From Arthrobacter sp. Soil736 (lineage in GTDB: Bacteria > Actinomycetota > Actinomycetes > Actinomycetales > Micrococcaceae): a DNA stretch of 64,000 nucleotides. The translations under genes were made by a program, and so were the position numbers. This document shows, in pieces, positions 43,859 through 54,762 of the stretch. Under the pieces are notes generated by a model. That model was not told where the DNA came from, did no database searches, and saw only the letters and a list, made by a program, of their open reading frames with translations. The stretch covers positions 125,793 to 189,792 of the forward strand of contig NZ_LMSB01000034.1 of assembly GCF_001428005.1 (NCBI RefSeq), in the 5' to 3' direction. The number at the start of each line of letters is the position of its first letter. Within the stretch, counting starts at the first letter, position 1.

Positions 43859-45151
43859 TCAGCGCGGGTCCGCAACGGTGCCCATGAACAGCGGCAGGCC
43901 GGTCTCGACATGGATGATCTGGTAGTGGAACGGCCTGTCGAACTCGATGGTCCGGTCCGGCTGCGGCGGTGCGCTGGTGACCATGCCGTTGATCTGGGTT
44001 ACCGCGGCTGCCACTGTGCCCTTCTCCGCGACGGTGATGTTGGCGGCCTGCGCGGCCTGGGTGATCGTCATTCCCTCCTGGATGGAGTCGAAGTCGGTGG
44101 TGGTGCTGAGGGTCTCCTGCAGTCCCATTGCACCCAGGACTTTACGGAGGTCGAAGCTGCACTTGTGGTCCCACCGCGGCAGCTGGATCTGGACCGTTTC
44201 CTGCCGAGCGGAATCCATGGTTCGGGCGATCTCAGCCAAAGTTTCCGCGCTCAGCGCCGTGCCTGTGCCCTCGCCGGCGCCCTTGCTGGCCGCGGAGTCC
44301 GGCAGGACCAGCCGCATCACGAAGCCGTCGGCATAGGGAAGGTCCACGCCCCGCCAGCCCTGGCCTTCCGCGTACTTCATGGGCAGCAGGTTGTGCATGG
44401 CAGGAGCAGTGATCTCCTTGCCCTCGGCCGTGGTGAACGGGAGGTCAGACGTGTTGTTGGGATCGAACGGAACATTCCATGCGGCGGCGAAGTACAGCGC
44501 GTTGAGGAGGCTGAAGGTGTTTCTGCGGTCGTATTCCGCGGGAGCTTTTTTGATCCGGCCGCCGGTGTTCTTATCCACCCACGCGTCGATGGCAGGCTTG
44601 GTGGCCGCCTCGTCACTGAAGTCCACGGGATACACACCGGTGCCGTAGTGCCGTGCCAGCGTGTCAAGGTAGGCCGCACCGGTAGTGACACCCTTGTCCA
44701 CAAACAGGCCGTTCGCCGGGTGCATTACCGGTTTCCGCGGCGGGCTCCCTTCATCCACAGAGCCGGGGTCGCCGTCGAACTTTTCCAGGGAAGCCAGCAG
44801 CGCGTTCATGGCTTCATCGCGGTGTTTGGCGGGAAGCTTCAGGACGTCATCCATCTCGCCAGCTGCCTCACCCGACGCACCGGCACGCAGCATGGCAAGG
44901 GCAATCAGCAGGCTGCCCGGCGACGCAACCACGTTGCCGCTGGCGCCGTCGCCGCCGTCGGCCAGCAGCGCCTCCCCGAGCGTCAGGGCCGAGTCGCGGA
45001 GGGACCGCAACTCAGCGTCGTAGCCGGCGAGTTGCACCGAAACCCGTTCGACGCCGTCGGCCTTCAGGAGCCCGGGCTGCGGCGCCGAGCACGCGGTCAA
45101 CGCCACCACGGCCGTTGCCGCCACCAATTTAGCCACTCGAATCCTCTTCAT
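43859..45151 (-). CDS. Serpin-family protease inhibitor, lipoprotein
   Basis: A 430-residue secreted lipoprotein: signal peptide and lipobox LTAC with acylated Cys21, then a full serpin domain (NVVASPGSLLIALAMLRAGASGEA, FSLLNALYFAAAWNVPFD, PFHYQIIHVETGLPLFMGTVADP). The reactive-loop hinge EKGTVAAAV (376-384) has Gly at P15, Thr at P14 and small residues after it, as in inhibitory serpins. Counting from P15, the scissile bond is predicted at Thr392-Ser393. Serpins trap serine or cysteine proteases in a covalent complex. It stands alone. Serpins are scattered in bacteria, so this is unusual but full-length. Confidence 0.92.
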   Translation of the reverse strand: MKRIRVAKLVAATAVVALTACSAPQPGLLKADGVERVSVQLAGYDAELRSLRDSALTLGEALLADGGDGASGNVVASPGSLLIALAMLRAGASGEAAGEMDDVLKLPAKHRDEAMNALLASLEKFDGDPGSVDEGSPPRKPVMHPANGLFVDKGVTTGAAYLDTLARHYGTGVYPVDFSDEAATKPAIDAWVDKNTGGRIKKAPAEYDRRNTFSLLNALYFAAAWNVPFDPNNTSDLPFTTAEGKEITAPAMHNLLPMKYAEGQGWRGVDLPYADGFVMRLVLPDSAASKGAGEGTGTALSAETLAEIARTMDSARQETVQIQLPRWDHKCSFDLRKVLGAMGLQETLSTTTDFDSIQEGMTITQAAQAANITVAEKGTVAAAVTQINGMVTSAPPQPDRTIEFDRPFHYQIIHVETGLPLFMGTVADPR

Positions 45152-45264
45152 TGCCGCCCCTCAGACAAACCGCGGAAGACCGCCTATCCACAGTCAACCA
45201 GCAGGGTCTGACAGTATCGATGCCTGTCCGGTCACGGTTTGTTGTCGTTTCGGTCTCACGCTCC

Positions 45265-45342
45265 GACCCTCTCTCACCATTCGCAACGTTTTCGCTAACG
45301 CTCGCTCACTTCCTGCACGTTCCGGATCAACGCTCTCTCTGG
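45265..45342. repeat. Family C 32-bp-period repeat, locus 2 (degenerate)
   Basis: Three units of the form AC(C/G)CTC(T/G)CTCAC at 45265, 45297 and 45329, each exactly 32 bp apart. The rest of the 276 bp between the serpin start and the pseudogene shows no gene. Confidence 0.65.
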
Positions 45343-45427
45343 TGTTGAGCACCGGCGTATCCTCGAGACACCCCGGAAACGGAGCAAATCTGCTTCCAGC
45401 GGGACCCGGTTTCGGAAGGAGCGATGG

Positions 45428-45606
45428 ATGGCACAGTTCCACGTCTCCGTCTACCCGGTTCCCCACGGAGATGAGGCGTTCGAGCAGGAGATCGCACCGT
45501 ACCTGGCTGCCAAGGCACGCTGAAGTTTCCGTTGGGGAAGCCTGTTCCCGACGAACTAATCGGCAAGGTGGCGGCACTGCTGGCGGCCGAGCGCCGCCGG
45601 CAGTAG
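45428..45606 (+). pseudogene. Remnant of a DUF1801 (YdhG-like) gene, truncated and frameshifted
   Basis: The frame from 45428 reads MAQFHVSVYPVPHGDEAFEQ, then EIAPYLAAKAR and a stop at 45521. Adding one G at the AAGG near 45514 restores the expected K-G-T-L-K and the frame continues FPLGKPVPDELIGKVAALLA to a stop at 45606. This is the C-terminal half of DUF1801 proteins (HVSLYP...GTLRFPL...P, from memory). No matching N-terminal half is found upstream. It is a decayed gene, or less likely an assembly error plus truncation. The rest of the gap to 45672 shows no feature. Confidence 0.65.
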
Positions 45607-45672
45607 CGGCCGGCAGTCGCTGCCGTCGAAAGCGTACGACGGCGGGCGTACCGCCGTCGTCGTCCCGGGCAT

Positions 45673-47421
45673 CTACCGCCGCGGGATATTTCGCAGGTTG
45701 CTCCGGGCCATACTGACGGCCTCGCCGGCGCCACGGTTCAGGACCACCTTGGACATCGCCGTGGCGAAGCCCAGGACCTGTGCCCCCTTGATCTTCGGCG
45801 GAATCGAGAGCGCCTTGGGGTCCGTGATGAGTTCCACCAGCGACGGTCCCGGATGGGCGAACGCCTCGCGGTAGGCCTGCTCGATCCGGGCCGGATCCGT
45901 GACGCGGACCGAATGGAAGCCGAGAGCCTGGGCAACGGCCGCGTAGTTGGCGTCCGGCACATCAACGCCGAAGTCAGGCAGTCCGTCCACCAGCATCTCA
46001 AGCTTGACCATGCCCAGGGTGGAGTTGTTGAACACCACCACGTTTACCGGCAGCCGGTAGGCGGCGACCGTGATGAGCTCGCCGAGCAGCATGGACAGTC
46101 CGCCGTCCCCCGAGACCGACACCACCTGGCGCCCGGGATAGGCCAGCTGCGCGCCGATCGCGTGCGGCAGGGCATTGGCCATGGAACCGTGCAGGAAGGA
46201 TCCGATCAGCCGGCGGGTGCCCAGCGGGTTGATGTACCGCGCAGTCCAGACGTTGCACATCCCGGTGTCGGCGGTGAAGATGGCATCCTCCGCAGCCACC
46301 TGGTCCAGCAGGGAGGCGGCGTACTCCGGGTGGATCGGCTGCAACTTTTCCACTTTGCGGGTGTAGGCGCCCACGGCCTTGTTCATGAGCCGGTCATGCT
46401 TCTTGAGCATCTGGTCGAGGAAGCGGCGGCTCTTTTTCGGCTTGAGCAGGGGCATCAGGGCCGAGAGAGTGGGCAGCACGTCTCCATGGACGGCGATGTC
46501 GACGTCGGTCCGTCTCCCCAGCTTGTGGGCGGCGCGGTCCACCTGGGCCGTGGGGGTGCCGGGAAGGAACTGGTCATACGGAAAATCGGTGCCGAGCAGG
46601 ATGAGCAGGTCCGCGTCCTCGATCCCCTCAGCGGCGGCACCGTAGCCCAACAGGCCCGTCATGCCGATGTCGTACGGGTTGTCGTACTGCATGAAGTCTT
46701 TGCCGCGCAGCGAGTGGCCGATCGGTGCGCGGATCAGTTCGGCCAGGGCGACCACTTCGTCATGGGCGCCCTGCACGCCGGCTCCCGCGAAGATGGCCAC
46801 TTTCTCGGCCGCGTTGATGGCATCAGCCAACTTCTGGACGCTCTCCGACGCCGGCACAAGGGTTGCGGGCACGAACGCCGCAGGAAGAGGCGTCTCCGCT
46901 GTTGCGTCCAGCCCCGCGATATCGCCCGGAAGAGTGACGACGGCGACTCCTCCGAGTCCGACGGCGTGCTGGATCGCGCTGTGCATCACACGGGGTGCCT
47001 GTTCCGGGGTGCTGACCAGCTCCGAGTACACCGAGCATTCGTTAAAGAGCCGGTCCGGGTGGGTTTCCTGGAAGAAGCCGCTGCCGATCTGTTTGCTGGG
47101 AATGTGCGATGCAATGGCCAGCACGGGCGCCCCGGATCGGTTGGCGTCGTAGAGGCCGTTGATCAAGTGCAAGTTCCCCGGGCCGCACGAGCCGGCGCAC
47201 ACGGCGAGCCGGCCGGTCAGCTGGGCTTCAGCCGCGGCGGCAAAGGCTGCAGCCTCTTCATGCCGGACGTGAATCCAGTCGATTCCGCCCTGCTGGGAGC
47301 CGCCCGTCTTGCGGACGGCATCGACAATCGGGTTGAGGCTGTCCCCCACAATCCCGTAAATTCGCTGCACTCCGGCAGCCTGCAGTTGTTCGATGAGCTG
47401 GGTTGCAAGTTCCTTGGCCAT
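45673..47421 (-). CDS. poxB: Pyruvate dehydrogenase (quinone) / pyruvate oxidase
   Basis: A 582-residue ThDP- and FAD-dependent enzyme of the PoxB type, converting pyruvate to acetate and CO2 with transfer of electrons to the quinone pool at the membrane. Marks: IYGIVGDSLNPIVDAVR, HEEAAAFAAAAEAQLTG with the activating Glu, the central FAD domain and SGDGGLSMLLGELITVAAYRLPVNVVVFNN (diphosphate site). The C-terminus ends with a basic stretch (MARSNLRNIPRR) where E. coli PoxB has its membrane-binding peptide. Located beside ramB and the glyoxylate-shunt genes, an acetate-handling context. Confidence 0.9.
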   Translation of the reverse strand: MAKELATQLIEQLQAAGVQRIYGIVGDSLNPIVDAVRKTGGSQQGGIDWIHVRHEEAAAFAAAAEAQLTGRLAVCAGSCGPGNLHLINGLYDANRSGAPVLAIASHIPSKQIGSGFFQETHPDRLFNECSVYSELVSTPEQAPRVMHSAIQHAVGLGGVAVVTLPGDIAGLDATAETPLPAAFVPATLVPASESVQKLADAINAAEKVAIFAGAGVQGAHDEVVALAELIRAPIGHSLRGKDFMQYDNPYDIGMTGLLGYGAAAEGIEDADLLILLGTDFPYDQFLPGTPTAQVDRAAHKLGRRTDVDIAVHGDVLPTLSALMPLLKPKKSRRFLDQMLKKHDRLMNKAVGAYTRKVEKLQPIHPEYAASLLDQVAAEDAIFTADTGMCNVWTARYINPLGTRRLIGSFLHGSMANALPHAIGAQLAYPGRQVVSVSGDGGLSMLLGELITVAAYRLPVNVVVFNNSTLGMVKLEMLVDGLPDFGVDVPDANYAAVAQALGFHSVRVTDPARIEQAYREAFAHPGPSLVELITDPKALSIPPKIKGAQVLGFATAMSKVVLNRGAGEAVSMARSNLRNIPRR

Positions 47422-47526
47422 GAGTGCACGCTCCCGCGATCGGATTGATGTGCTGACAGGGACAATATAGTCCGCCCACCTTCGGACGCTTCCCAGCCCG
47501 CCGGGCCCGCGCTGGCCAACCTGCAG

Positions 47527-47640
47527 GAAGTGAGAGAGCGTCGCGGGAAAACCCGCGGGAAGTGACAGAGCGTCGCGGGAAAACCCGCGGGAAGTGACAG
47601 AGCGTCGGGAGGAAACCTGCAGGCAGTGAGAGAGCGTCGA
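47527..47640. repeat. Family C 32-bp-period repeat, locus 3
   Basis: Units starting G(A/C)AGTGA(G/C)AGAGCGTCG at 47527, 47559, 47591 and 47623, exactly 32 bp apart. The second half of each unit is a GCGGG-AAAA-CCCGC hairpin. The array fills most of the 251-bp gap between ramB and poxB. Confidence 0.85.
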
Positions 47641-47672
47641 TCAATCAGGGTCGGACCGGGCAGGGAGCCCCG

Positions 47673-49160
47673 TCAGCTCCCCGAGTGCGCCTGCAGGAAC
47701 GTGTACACCTCGGTCTCGTCCACTCCCGGGAACGCTCCCGGCGGCATCGCGGCCAGCAGGTGCGAGTGCGCCCGGGCCGACGGCCAGGCGTTGCCCGCCC
47801 ACTCCGAGGTCAGCGCGGCCGGCGGGCGGCGGCAGCAGTTCTCGTCCGGGCACGTTGACTTGGACCGCTCGGTGGTGTCGCGGCCGCGGAACCACTTCAC
47901 CTGCGCGTACGGCACGCCGACAGACAGCGAAAACTCGCCGTTGGCCGACCGCTCCGTCCGGGCCGTGCACCAGTAGGTCCCCGCCGGCGTGTCCGTGTAC
48001 TGGTTGTAGGCGCTGAACTTGTCCGGCACGTCGAACACCACCCGCGACGTCCAGTTCTTGCATGACGGCTGGCCTTCAATGGCGCCGGTGTGATCCTGGG
48101 GGAACGTCACGCCGTCGTTCTCGTAGGCCTTGTAGATGATGCCGCTCTTGTGCGTCTTCTGGAAGTGCGTGCGGATGTCCAGGTGCTGGGTGGCCAGGTT
48201 GGTGAAGCGGTGGGCCGCGGTTTCGTAGGACACGGCGAAAGCGTCCCGGATGTCCTCCACGGCAATTTCCTTGGCCTGCTTGGCCTTCTGCAGGAACTCC
48301 ACGGTGGCCTGCTCCGGCAGCATCAGCGCGGCCGCGAAATAATTCGTGGCCACGCGCTGCATCAGGAAATCGCCGTAGTTCGACGGCGTCTGGTGGCCCA
48401 GAACGTAATGCCCCAGGGCCTGCAAGAGCACTGACCGGGGGTCGTGATCGGTGCGCTGGTTCTGCGTGAGATAAATTCGGTGATTCTTTAGGTCGGTCAC
48501 CGAACGGGTTGAATGCGGCAGATCGCCCACATGGTGAAGGCTGAATCCGAGATGCGCCGCGATGTCCGCGATGACGTGGTGGGACAGCGGACCGCTGGTG
48601 TGTCCCACCGAGGCCAGGACCTTCTGGGCCTCCGCCTCGTACTCCGGGAAGTAGTTGTTCCGCTCCCGCATCATGGCCCGCAGTTCGGCGTTCGCGCGGC
48701 GGGCTTCTTCGGGCGTCGCCACCTGTTCGTTGAGCCTGCGCTCCAGCTCATGCTGCAGGCCCACCATGGACTCCAAAACGTCCATCGGCAGCCGCGAGCT
48801 AATGCGGATTTTCGGCAGGTTCAGGGATTCGTAGATGGGACTGCGCTGGTACCGTTCCAGCTCGATCTCGAGGGCCGCACGGCGGTTCGGCGGTTCGGCG
48901 CCGAGAAGCTGGTCGATGGTGACACTAAGGGCGGCGGCCAGCTGCTGCAGCATCCCCAGTTTGGGCTCGCGCTTTCCGTTCTCGATCAGGCTCAGCTGGC
49001 TCGGTGCGGTCCCGACGACGGCACCCAGGTCATCGAGTGTCATGCCCGCTGCTTTGCGCAGGTGCCGCACGCGGCGGCCCAGGCTGATGACGTCCACTTC
49101 GGGGGCGGAAGGGGACGACGGCGGGGTGGCGGCTTTGCGGTTCCAGCTCGTAGGCGACAT
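47673..49160 (-). CDS. ramB: RamB/ScfR-type transcriptional regulator
   Basis: A 495-residue regulator. Residues about 25-85 form an XRE helix-turn-helix (RVRHLRKAAGMTLDDLGAVVGTAPSQLSLIENGKREP). The middle has an ImmA/IrrE-related segment (SVLLQALGHYVLGHQTPSNYGDFLMQRVATNYFAAALMLP) without a clear intact HExxH, and the C-terminal short-chain-fatty-acyl region carries a cysteine cluster (SCKNW, YWC, CPDENCCRRPP). In Corynebacterium RamB controls aceA, aceB and acetate genes. Its divergent position next to aceA here supports the same role. Confidence 0.92.
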   Translation of the reverse strand: MSPTSWNRKAATPPSSPSAPEVDVISLGRRVRHLRKAAGMTLDDLGAVVGTAPSQLSLIENGKREPKLGMLQQLAAALSVTIDQLLGAEPPNRRAALEIELERYQRSPIYESLNLPKIRISSRLPMDVLESMVGLQHELERRLNEQVATPEEARRANAELRAMMRERNNYFPEYEAEAQKVLASVGHTSGPLSHHVIADIAAHLGFSLHHVGDLPHSTRSVTDLKNHRIYLTQNQRTDHDPRSVLLQALGHYVLGHQTPSNYGDFLMQRVATNYFAAALMLPEQATVEFLQKAKQAKEIAVEDIRDAFAVSYETAAHRFTNLATQHLDIRTHFQKTHKSGIIYKAYENDGVTFPQDHTGAIEGQPSCKNWTSRVVFDVPDKFSAYNQYTDTPAGTYWCTARTERSANGEFSLSVGVPYAQVKWFRGRDTTERSKSTCPDENCCRRPPAALTSEWAGNAWPSARAHSHLLAAMPPGAFPGVDETEVYTFLQAHSGS

Positions 49161-49342
49161 TTATTGAGCATACGCGAAGAAACGCATTTCTTTCCATGGT
49201 TTTCATCTAGTAACCCCCTTGAAAGTGCAGAAAAGTAGGTGTCACGGAAAGAAACACCGCACCGGTCCAGCCGGCCGGAACTGCAAGGACGCAGGAAGGG
49301 CCGGTCCTGGGACACCCCCGGAGCACAAACAAGGAGACAAAG

Positions 49343-50674
49343 ATGACTGCAGCATTTGAGCCCACCCAGCAGACGCCCGAACAGCAGGCCGCCGCACTGG
49401 AGCTCGAGTGGGCCGCCAACCCCCGCTGGGAAGGTGTGACCCGTGACTACAAGGCTTCGGACGTCGTCCGCCTCCGCGGCCGCGTCTCCGAAGAGCACAC
49501 GCTGGCCCGCCGCGGCTCTGAGAAGCTGTGGAAGCAGCTCACCGAGGAGCACAAGGAAGGTAAGTACACCAACGCCCTGGGCGCCCTGACCGGCAACCAG
49601 GCCGTGCAGCAGGTCAAGGCCGGGCTCCGCGCCATCTACCTTTCCGGCTGGCAGGTGGCCGCGGACGCCAACAACTCCGGCCACACGTATCCGGACCAGT
49701 CGCTGTACCCGGCGAACTCGGTTCCCACGGTGGTCCGCCGCATCAACAACGCCCTGCTCCGCGCAGACCAGATCGAGTTCTCCGAGGGCATCCAGACCGT
49801 TGAGGACTGGCTGGTGCCGATCGTCGCCGACGCCGAGGCTGGCTTCGGCGGACCGCTGAACGCCTACGAGCTGATGAAGTCCATGATCCAGGCCGGCGCC
49901 TCGGGCGTTCACTGGGAGGACCAGCTCGCCTCGGAGAAGAAGTGCGGCCACCTCGGCGGCAAGGTCCTGATCCCCACGCAGCAGCACGTGCGGACCCTGA
50001 ACGCGGCCCGCCTGGCCGCCGACGTCGCCGGCACCCCGTCGGTCGTCATCGCCCGCACCGACGCCGAGGCGGCAACCCTGATCACCTCCGACGTCGATGA
50101 GCGCGACCAGGAATTCATCCTCCGCGAAGGCGGACAGCCGGTTCGCACCCCGGAAGGCTTCTACAAGGTCCGCAACGGCATCGAACCCTGCATCGCCCGC
50201 GCCAAGGCCTACGCCCCGTACTCCGACCTCATCTGGATGGAAACGGGCACCCCGGACCTCGAGCTGGCCCGCAAGTTCGCCGAGTCCGTCAAGGCCGAGT
50301 TCCCGGACCAGATGCTCTCCTACAACTGCTCGCCGTCGTTCAACTGGCGCAAGCACCTGGACGACGCCACCATCGCCAAGTTCCAGCGTGAACTCGGCGC
50401 CATGGGCTTCACGTTCCAGTTCATCACCCTGGCCGGCTTCCACGCCCTGAACTACTCGATGTTCGATCTCGCCCACGGCTACGCCCGTGAAGGCATGAGC
50501 GCCTACGTCGAGCTGCAGGAGAAGGAATTCGCCTCCGAGTCCCGCGGCTACACCGCGACCAAGCACCAGCGCGAAGTCGGCACCGGCTACTTCGACGACA
50601 TCGCCACTGCGCTCAACCCGAACGCATCCACCCTGGCCCTGGTGGGATCCACCGAAGAAGGCCAGTTCCACTAG
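49343..50674 (+). CDS. aceA: Isocitrate lyase
   Basis: A 443-residue enzyme splitting isocitrate to succinate and glyoxylate. The active-site loop KKCGHLGGK has catalytic Cys201; [10 protein letters not shown] (metal-binding Asp) and YNCSPSFNW are conserved. The start follows an AAGGAGACA site. The 182-bp gap to the divergent ramB must hold both promoters; I could not place a convincing RamB site in it. Downstream follows aceB after a strong hairpin. Confidence 0.97.
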   Translation: MTAAFEPTQQTPEQQAAALELEWAANPRWEGVTRDYKASDVVRLRGRVSEEHTLARRGSEKLWKQLTEEHKEGKYTNALGALTGNQAVQQVKAGLRAIYLSGWQVAADANNSGHTYPDQSLYPANSVPTVVRRINNALLRADQIEFSEGIQTVEDWLVPIVADAEAGFGGPLNAYELMKSMIQAGASGVHWEDQLASEKKCGHLGGKVLIPTQQHVRTLNAARLAADVAGTPSVVIARTDAEAATLITSDVDERDQEFILREGGQPVRTPEGFYKVRNGIEPCIARAKAYAPYSDLIWMETGTPDLELARKFAESVKAEFPDQMLSYNCSPSFNWRKHLDDATIAKFQRELGAMGFTFQFITLAGFHALNYSMFDLAHGYAREGMSAYVELQEKEFASESRGYTATKHQREVGTGYFDDIATALNPNASTLALVGSTEEGQFH

Positions 50675-50681
50675 CAACTTC

Positions 50682-50747
50682 CCCAACTAGATAGCAGTAG
50701 GTGTCGTTTTGGAGGCTCAAAACGACACCTACTGCGACTCAGTTGGG
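50682..50747. repeat. Strong hairpin between aceA and aceB
   Basis: A perfect 18-bp stem, GCAGTAGGTGTCGTTTTG (50694-50711) and its complement (50718-50735), with a 6-nt loop, extended by outer arms CCCAACT/AGTTGGG at 50682 and 50741. No T-tract follows, so it may stabilise or partly stop the transcript rather than fully terminate it. The word AGTAGGTGTC also occurs near 49233, upstream of aceA. Confidence 0.85.
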
Positions 50748-50768
50748 ACCCTTTCAAGGAGAACTCCC

Positions 50769-52439
<1,671 letters not shown>

Positions 52440-52526
52440 ATTTCCGTCAGCCGGGCTGCCACGCCTTCGCAACAGCACCCCCGAAATCCGGGGAGGCAGC
52501 CCGGCAACGGAACCCACCTTTTCATA

Positions 52527-52632
52527 GCGCGAACGAACACTTGAGGCCCCTTTCCTTAGGAATTTAGGGGGCTCAAGTGTTCGTTCGCGCTGTTGCGCGG
52601 GGGCTTAAGTGTTCGTTCGCGCTGTTGCGCGG
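52527..52632. repeat. Family B repeat cluster, copy 3
   Basis: An inverted pair GCGCGAACGAACACTTGAG (52527-52545) and complement (52572-52590), followed by a direct partial copy CTTAAGTGTTCGTTCGCGCTG ending 52623. Unit 2 and 3 each trail a GTTGCGCGG. It separates aceB and the convergent MFS gene; nothing else is seen in that gap. Confidence 0.85.
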
Positions 52633-52659
52633 GAAGGACGTACGACGGCGGCGCTCGCC

Positions 52660-53853
52660 TTAGCGCTGTTTCGGCACCTTCCGGACGGACAGCGTGGTTC
52701 CGACGATGAACAGCAGCACGGAGCCCAGGATAATCAGGAGCGGCCCGTCCCAGGAACCTGAAGCACCCTGCACATAGCCCAGCAGCGTGGGCGCCACCGC
52801 GCCGAAGCAGTACCCCGTGCCCTGGACGATCGCCGACATCCGGCCCGCCGAGGCCTGGTCCCGGGCCAGCTTGATGATGGCGATGAAGATCAGTGTGATG
52901 CCGCCGCCCTGGGCGATGCCGCCGAAGGAGGACCACAGCCACCACAGCTCGGGCGCGAACAGCAGGCCAAGCGGCACGGTCAGCCACATGGCTCCCAAGG
53001 CGAGCGCCACCGCCGTCGTACTCGCAGACCTGGCCACCAGCGGAACGCCCATGCCGCCCGCGATGGCGAGGATCTGGAAGAGGGACGATCCCGCTCCGGC
53101 GGCAGCCGGAGCCATCCCCAGCTCATCCGACAGCAGGGTGGGAAGCCAGGCGGTGACTCCGTAGTAGGAGACGGCCTGCCCGGCGAAGCCAACGGTCAGC
53201 CCCACAGTGGTCCAGCGTGAGGCGGGCCGGCCTGCGGCAGGAGCGCCGCCCGAGCCGTCGTCCGGCGCCGGAATGAAGGCCCCGCGGCCCGCCGCGAGCA
53301 TCCAGAAGCCTATGGCGGCGACGGCGAAGGCAGCGCTGGCCGCGAGGGCGGGACGCCAGCTGGCAACCTCGGCCAGGGGTGCCGTGACCACGGACGTGAC
53401 GAACGAGCCGATATTCAGGGCGGCCGTATACATGCCCATCGCGGTGCCCTGGCGGCGCGGGGAAAAGTCCCGGCGGATGACCAGCGGCAGCGCGATGTTT
53501 CCGATCGTGATGGCCACGCCGAGAATCACCGTGCCGAGCATCACCAGCGCGCCGCCCCCGGCGGACCGGACCACAACGCCGGCTAGGACGCCCAGGAGGG
53601 TCAGGGTGATGGCCACTTCCGCTCCCAGCCGGCGGCCGGCCAGTGAGGCGAGGGGCGCAGCGAGAGAGAAGCAGAGCACGGGTATTCCCGTCAGCAGCCC
53701 CAGCTCCACGGGCGAAAAGCCCAGGTCCTGCTGCATGGCCCCGGCCACCGGGGCCACCGCCACGAACGGACCCCGCATGTTCAGTGCGATCAGGCCGATG
53801 CAGGCGAGCAGAATCCAGCTGCTGGGGACCTTGGAACCCGGGCGCGCTTTCAT
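52660..53853 (-). CDS. MFS transporter, CynX/NimT-like
   Basis: A 397-residue protein with about 12 hydrophobic helices. CIGLIALNMRGPFVAVAPVAGAMQQDLGFSPVELGLLTGIPVLCFSL is the typical opening of the CynX/NimT (cyanate / nitroimidazole permease) group: an Asn-Met-Arg-Gly motif in helix 1. ATG 53853 was chosen because it starts just before helix 1; an in-frame opening continues upstream without good start. Substrate unknown. Single gene. Confidence 0.85.
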   Translation of the reverse strand: MKARPGSKVPSSWILLACIGLIALNMRGPFVAVAPVAGAMQQDLGFSPVELGLLTGIPVLCFSLAAPLASLAGRRLGAEVAITLTLLGVLAGVVVRSAGGGALVMLGTVILGVAITIGNIALPLVIRRDFSPRRQGTAMGMYTAALNIGSFVTSVVTAPLAEVASWRPALAASAAFAVAAIGFWMLAAGRGAFIPAPDDGSGGAPAAGRPASRWTTVGLTVGFAGQAVSYYGVTAWLPTLLSDELGMAPAAAGAGSSLFQILAIAGGMGVPLVARSASTTAVALALGAMWLTVPLGLLFAPELWWLWSSFGGIAQGGGITLIFIAIIKLARDQASAGRMSAIVQGTGYCFGAVAPTLLGYVQGASGSWDGPLLIILGSVLLFIVGTTLSVRKVPKQR

Positions 53854-54017
53854 ACGGCGGCGGGGGCGGCTTGCGGGTGCACGGTAAGGGGGCTCATCAC
53901 TTTCATTGCTATCACGCCGCGGCCAAATCGATGGAAAAAGTCGGCGGACAGGAAGCGGGCAGGAGCACATCGCTGCACTCCTGCCCGCCGGAAACCCTAT
54001 TCAGCTATGCGGCACCC

Positions 54018-54761
54018 TCAGGCCAGGTACCAGTCCCGCTGGGCGTTGGCCACGCCGGGCGCCTCCCGGAACTGCTTCGGCTGCGCCACCCAGCCGACTC
54101 CGTTGGCGATGACCTGCTGGATCTGGGGCTGGTGGTAGACGGGATACTCCTGGTCGCCCGGGCTGAAGTAGAAAATCCGGCCCTTGCCGCGGGAGAACGT
54201 GACACCCGAGCGGAAGACTTCGCCGCCTTCAAAGGAGCTGATGAAGATGAGGTCGTCGGGCTCGGGGATGTCGAAGAGCTCGCCGTACATCTCCTGCTTC
54301 GGGATCACGATGGGGCTTTCCACGCCCGCGGCAATCGGGTGCGAAGGCTTGACCGTCCACACAAGCTCGCGTTCGCCGTCGTTACGCCACTTGAGCGAGC
54401 ACGTGGTCCCCAGGAGCCGGGTGAAGATCTTGGCAAAGTGCCCCGAGTGAAGGACGATCAGCCCCATGCCGCCCAGGACGTGGCGCTGAACGCGCTCGAC
54501 CACTTCGTCGCTGACCTCGGCGTGGGCCACGTGGCCCCACCACAGCAGGACATCCGTCGCGGCCAGGGTTTCCTCCGACAGCCCGTGCTCCGGATCCGCC
54601 AGCGCAGCCGTGGTGATGCCGGAATCCGGATAGAAGCCTTTCAGCCCGTCGGCGATGGCCCCGTGAATTCCCTTGGGGTACATCTCCCCCATGGTCTCCG
54701 GTTGGTTGCGGGCCTCATGGACGCCTTCGTTCCACACCAGGATGTTGAGTTTGTCAGTCAT
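54018..54761 (-). CDS. ThuA-like protein
   Basis: A 247-residue protein of the ThuA family (class I glutamine-amidotransferase-like fold): [10 protein letters not shown] at the start, [24 protein letters not shown], and a C-terminal [32 protein letters not shown]. The catalytic triad of amidotransferases is not intact (LHSGH replaces the nucleophilic Cys loop). In Sinorhizobium ThuA acts with the dehydrogenase ThuB in trehalose and related disaccharide use. It is the last gene of a five-gene operon, 1 bp after the Gfo/Idh/MocA stop. Confidence 0.88.
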   Translation of the reverse strand: MTDKLNILVWNEGVHEARNQPETMGEMYPKGIHGAIADGLKGFYPDSGITTAALADPEHGLSEETLAATDVLLWWGHVAHAEVSDEVVERVQRHVLGGMGLIVLHSGHFAKIFTRLLGTTCSLKWRNDGERELVWTVKPSHPIAAGVESPIVIPKQEMYGELFDIPEPDDLIFISSFEGGEVFRSGVTFSRGKGRIFYFSPGDQEYPVYHQPQIQQVIANGVGWVAQPKQFREAPGVANAQRDWYLA

Positions 54762-54762
54762 G

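Noticed and set aside
49161-49342. RamB binding sites between ramB and aceA
   Set aside because: I found no good match to the TTTGCAAA-type RamB motif known from Corynebacterium; ACGC(A)TTTC-like words are present but not convincing.
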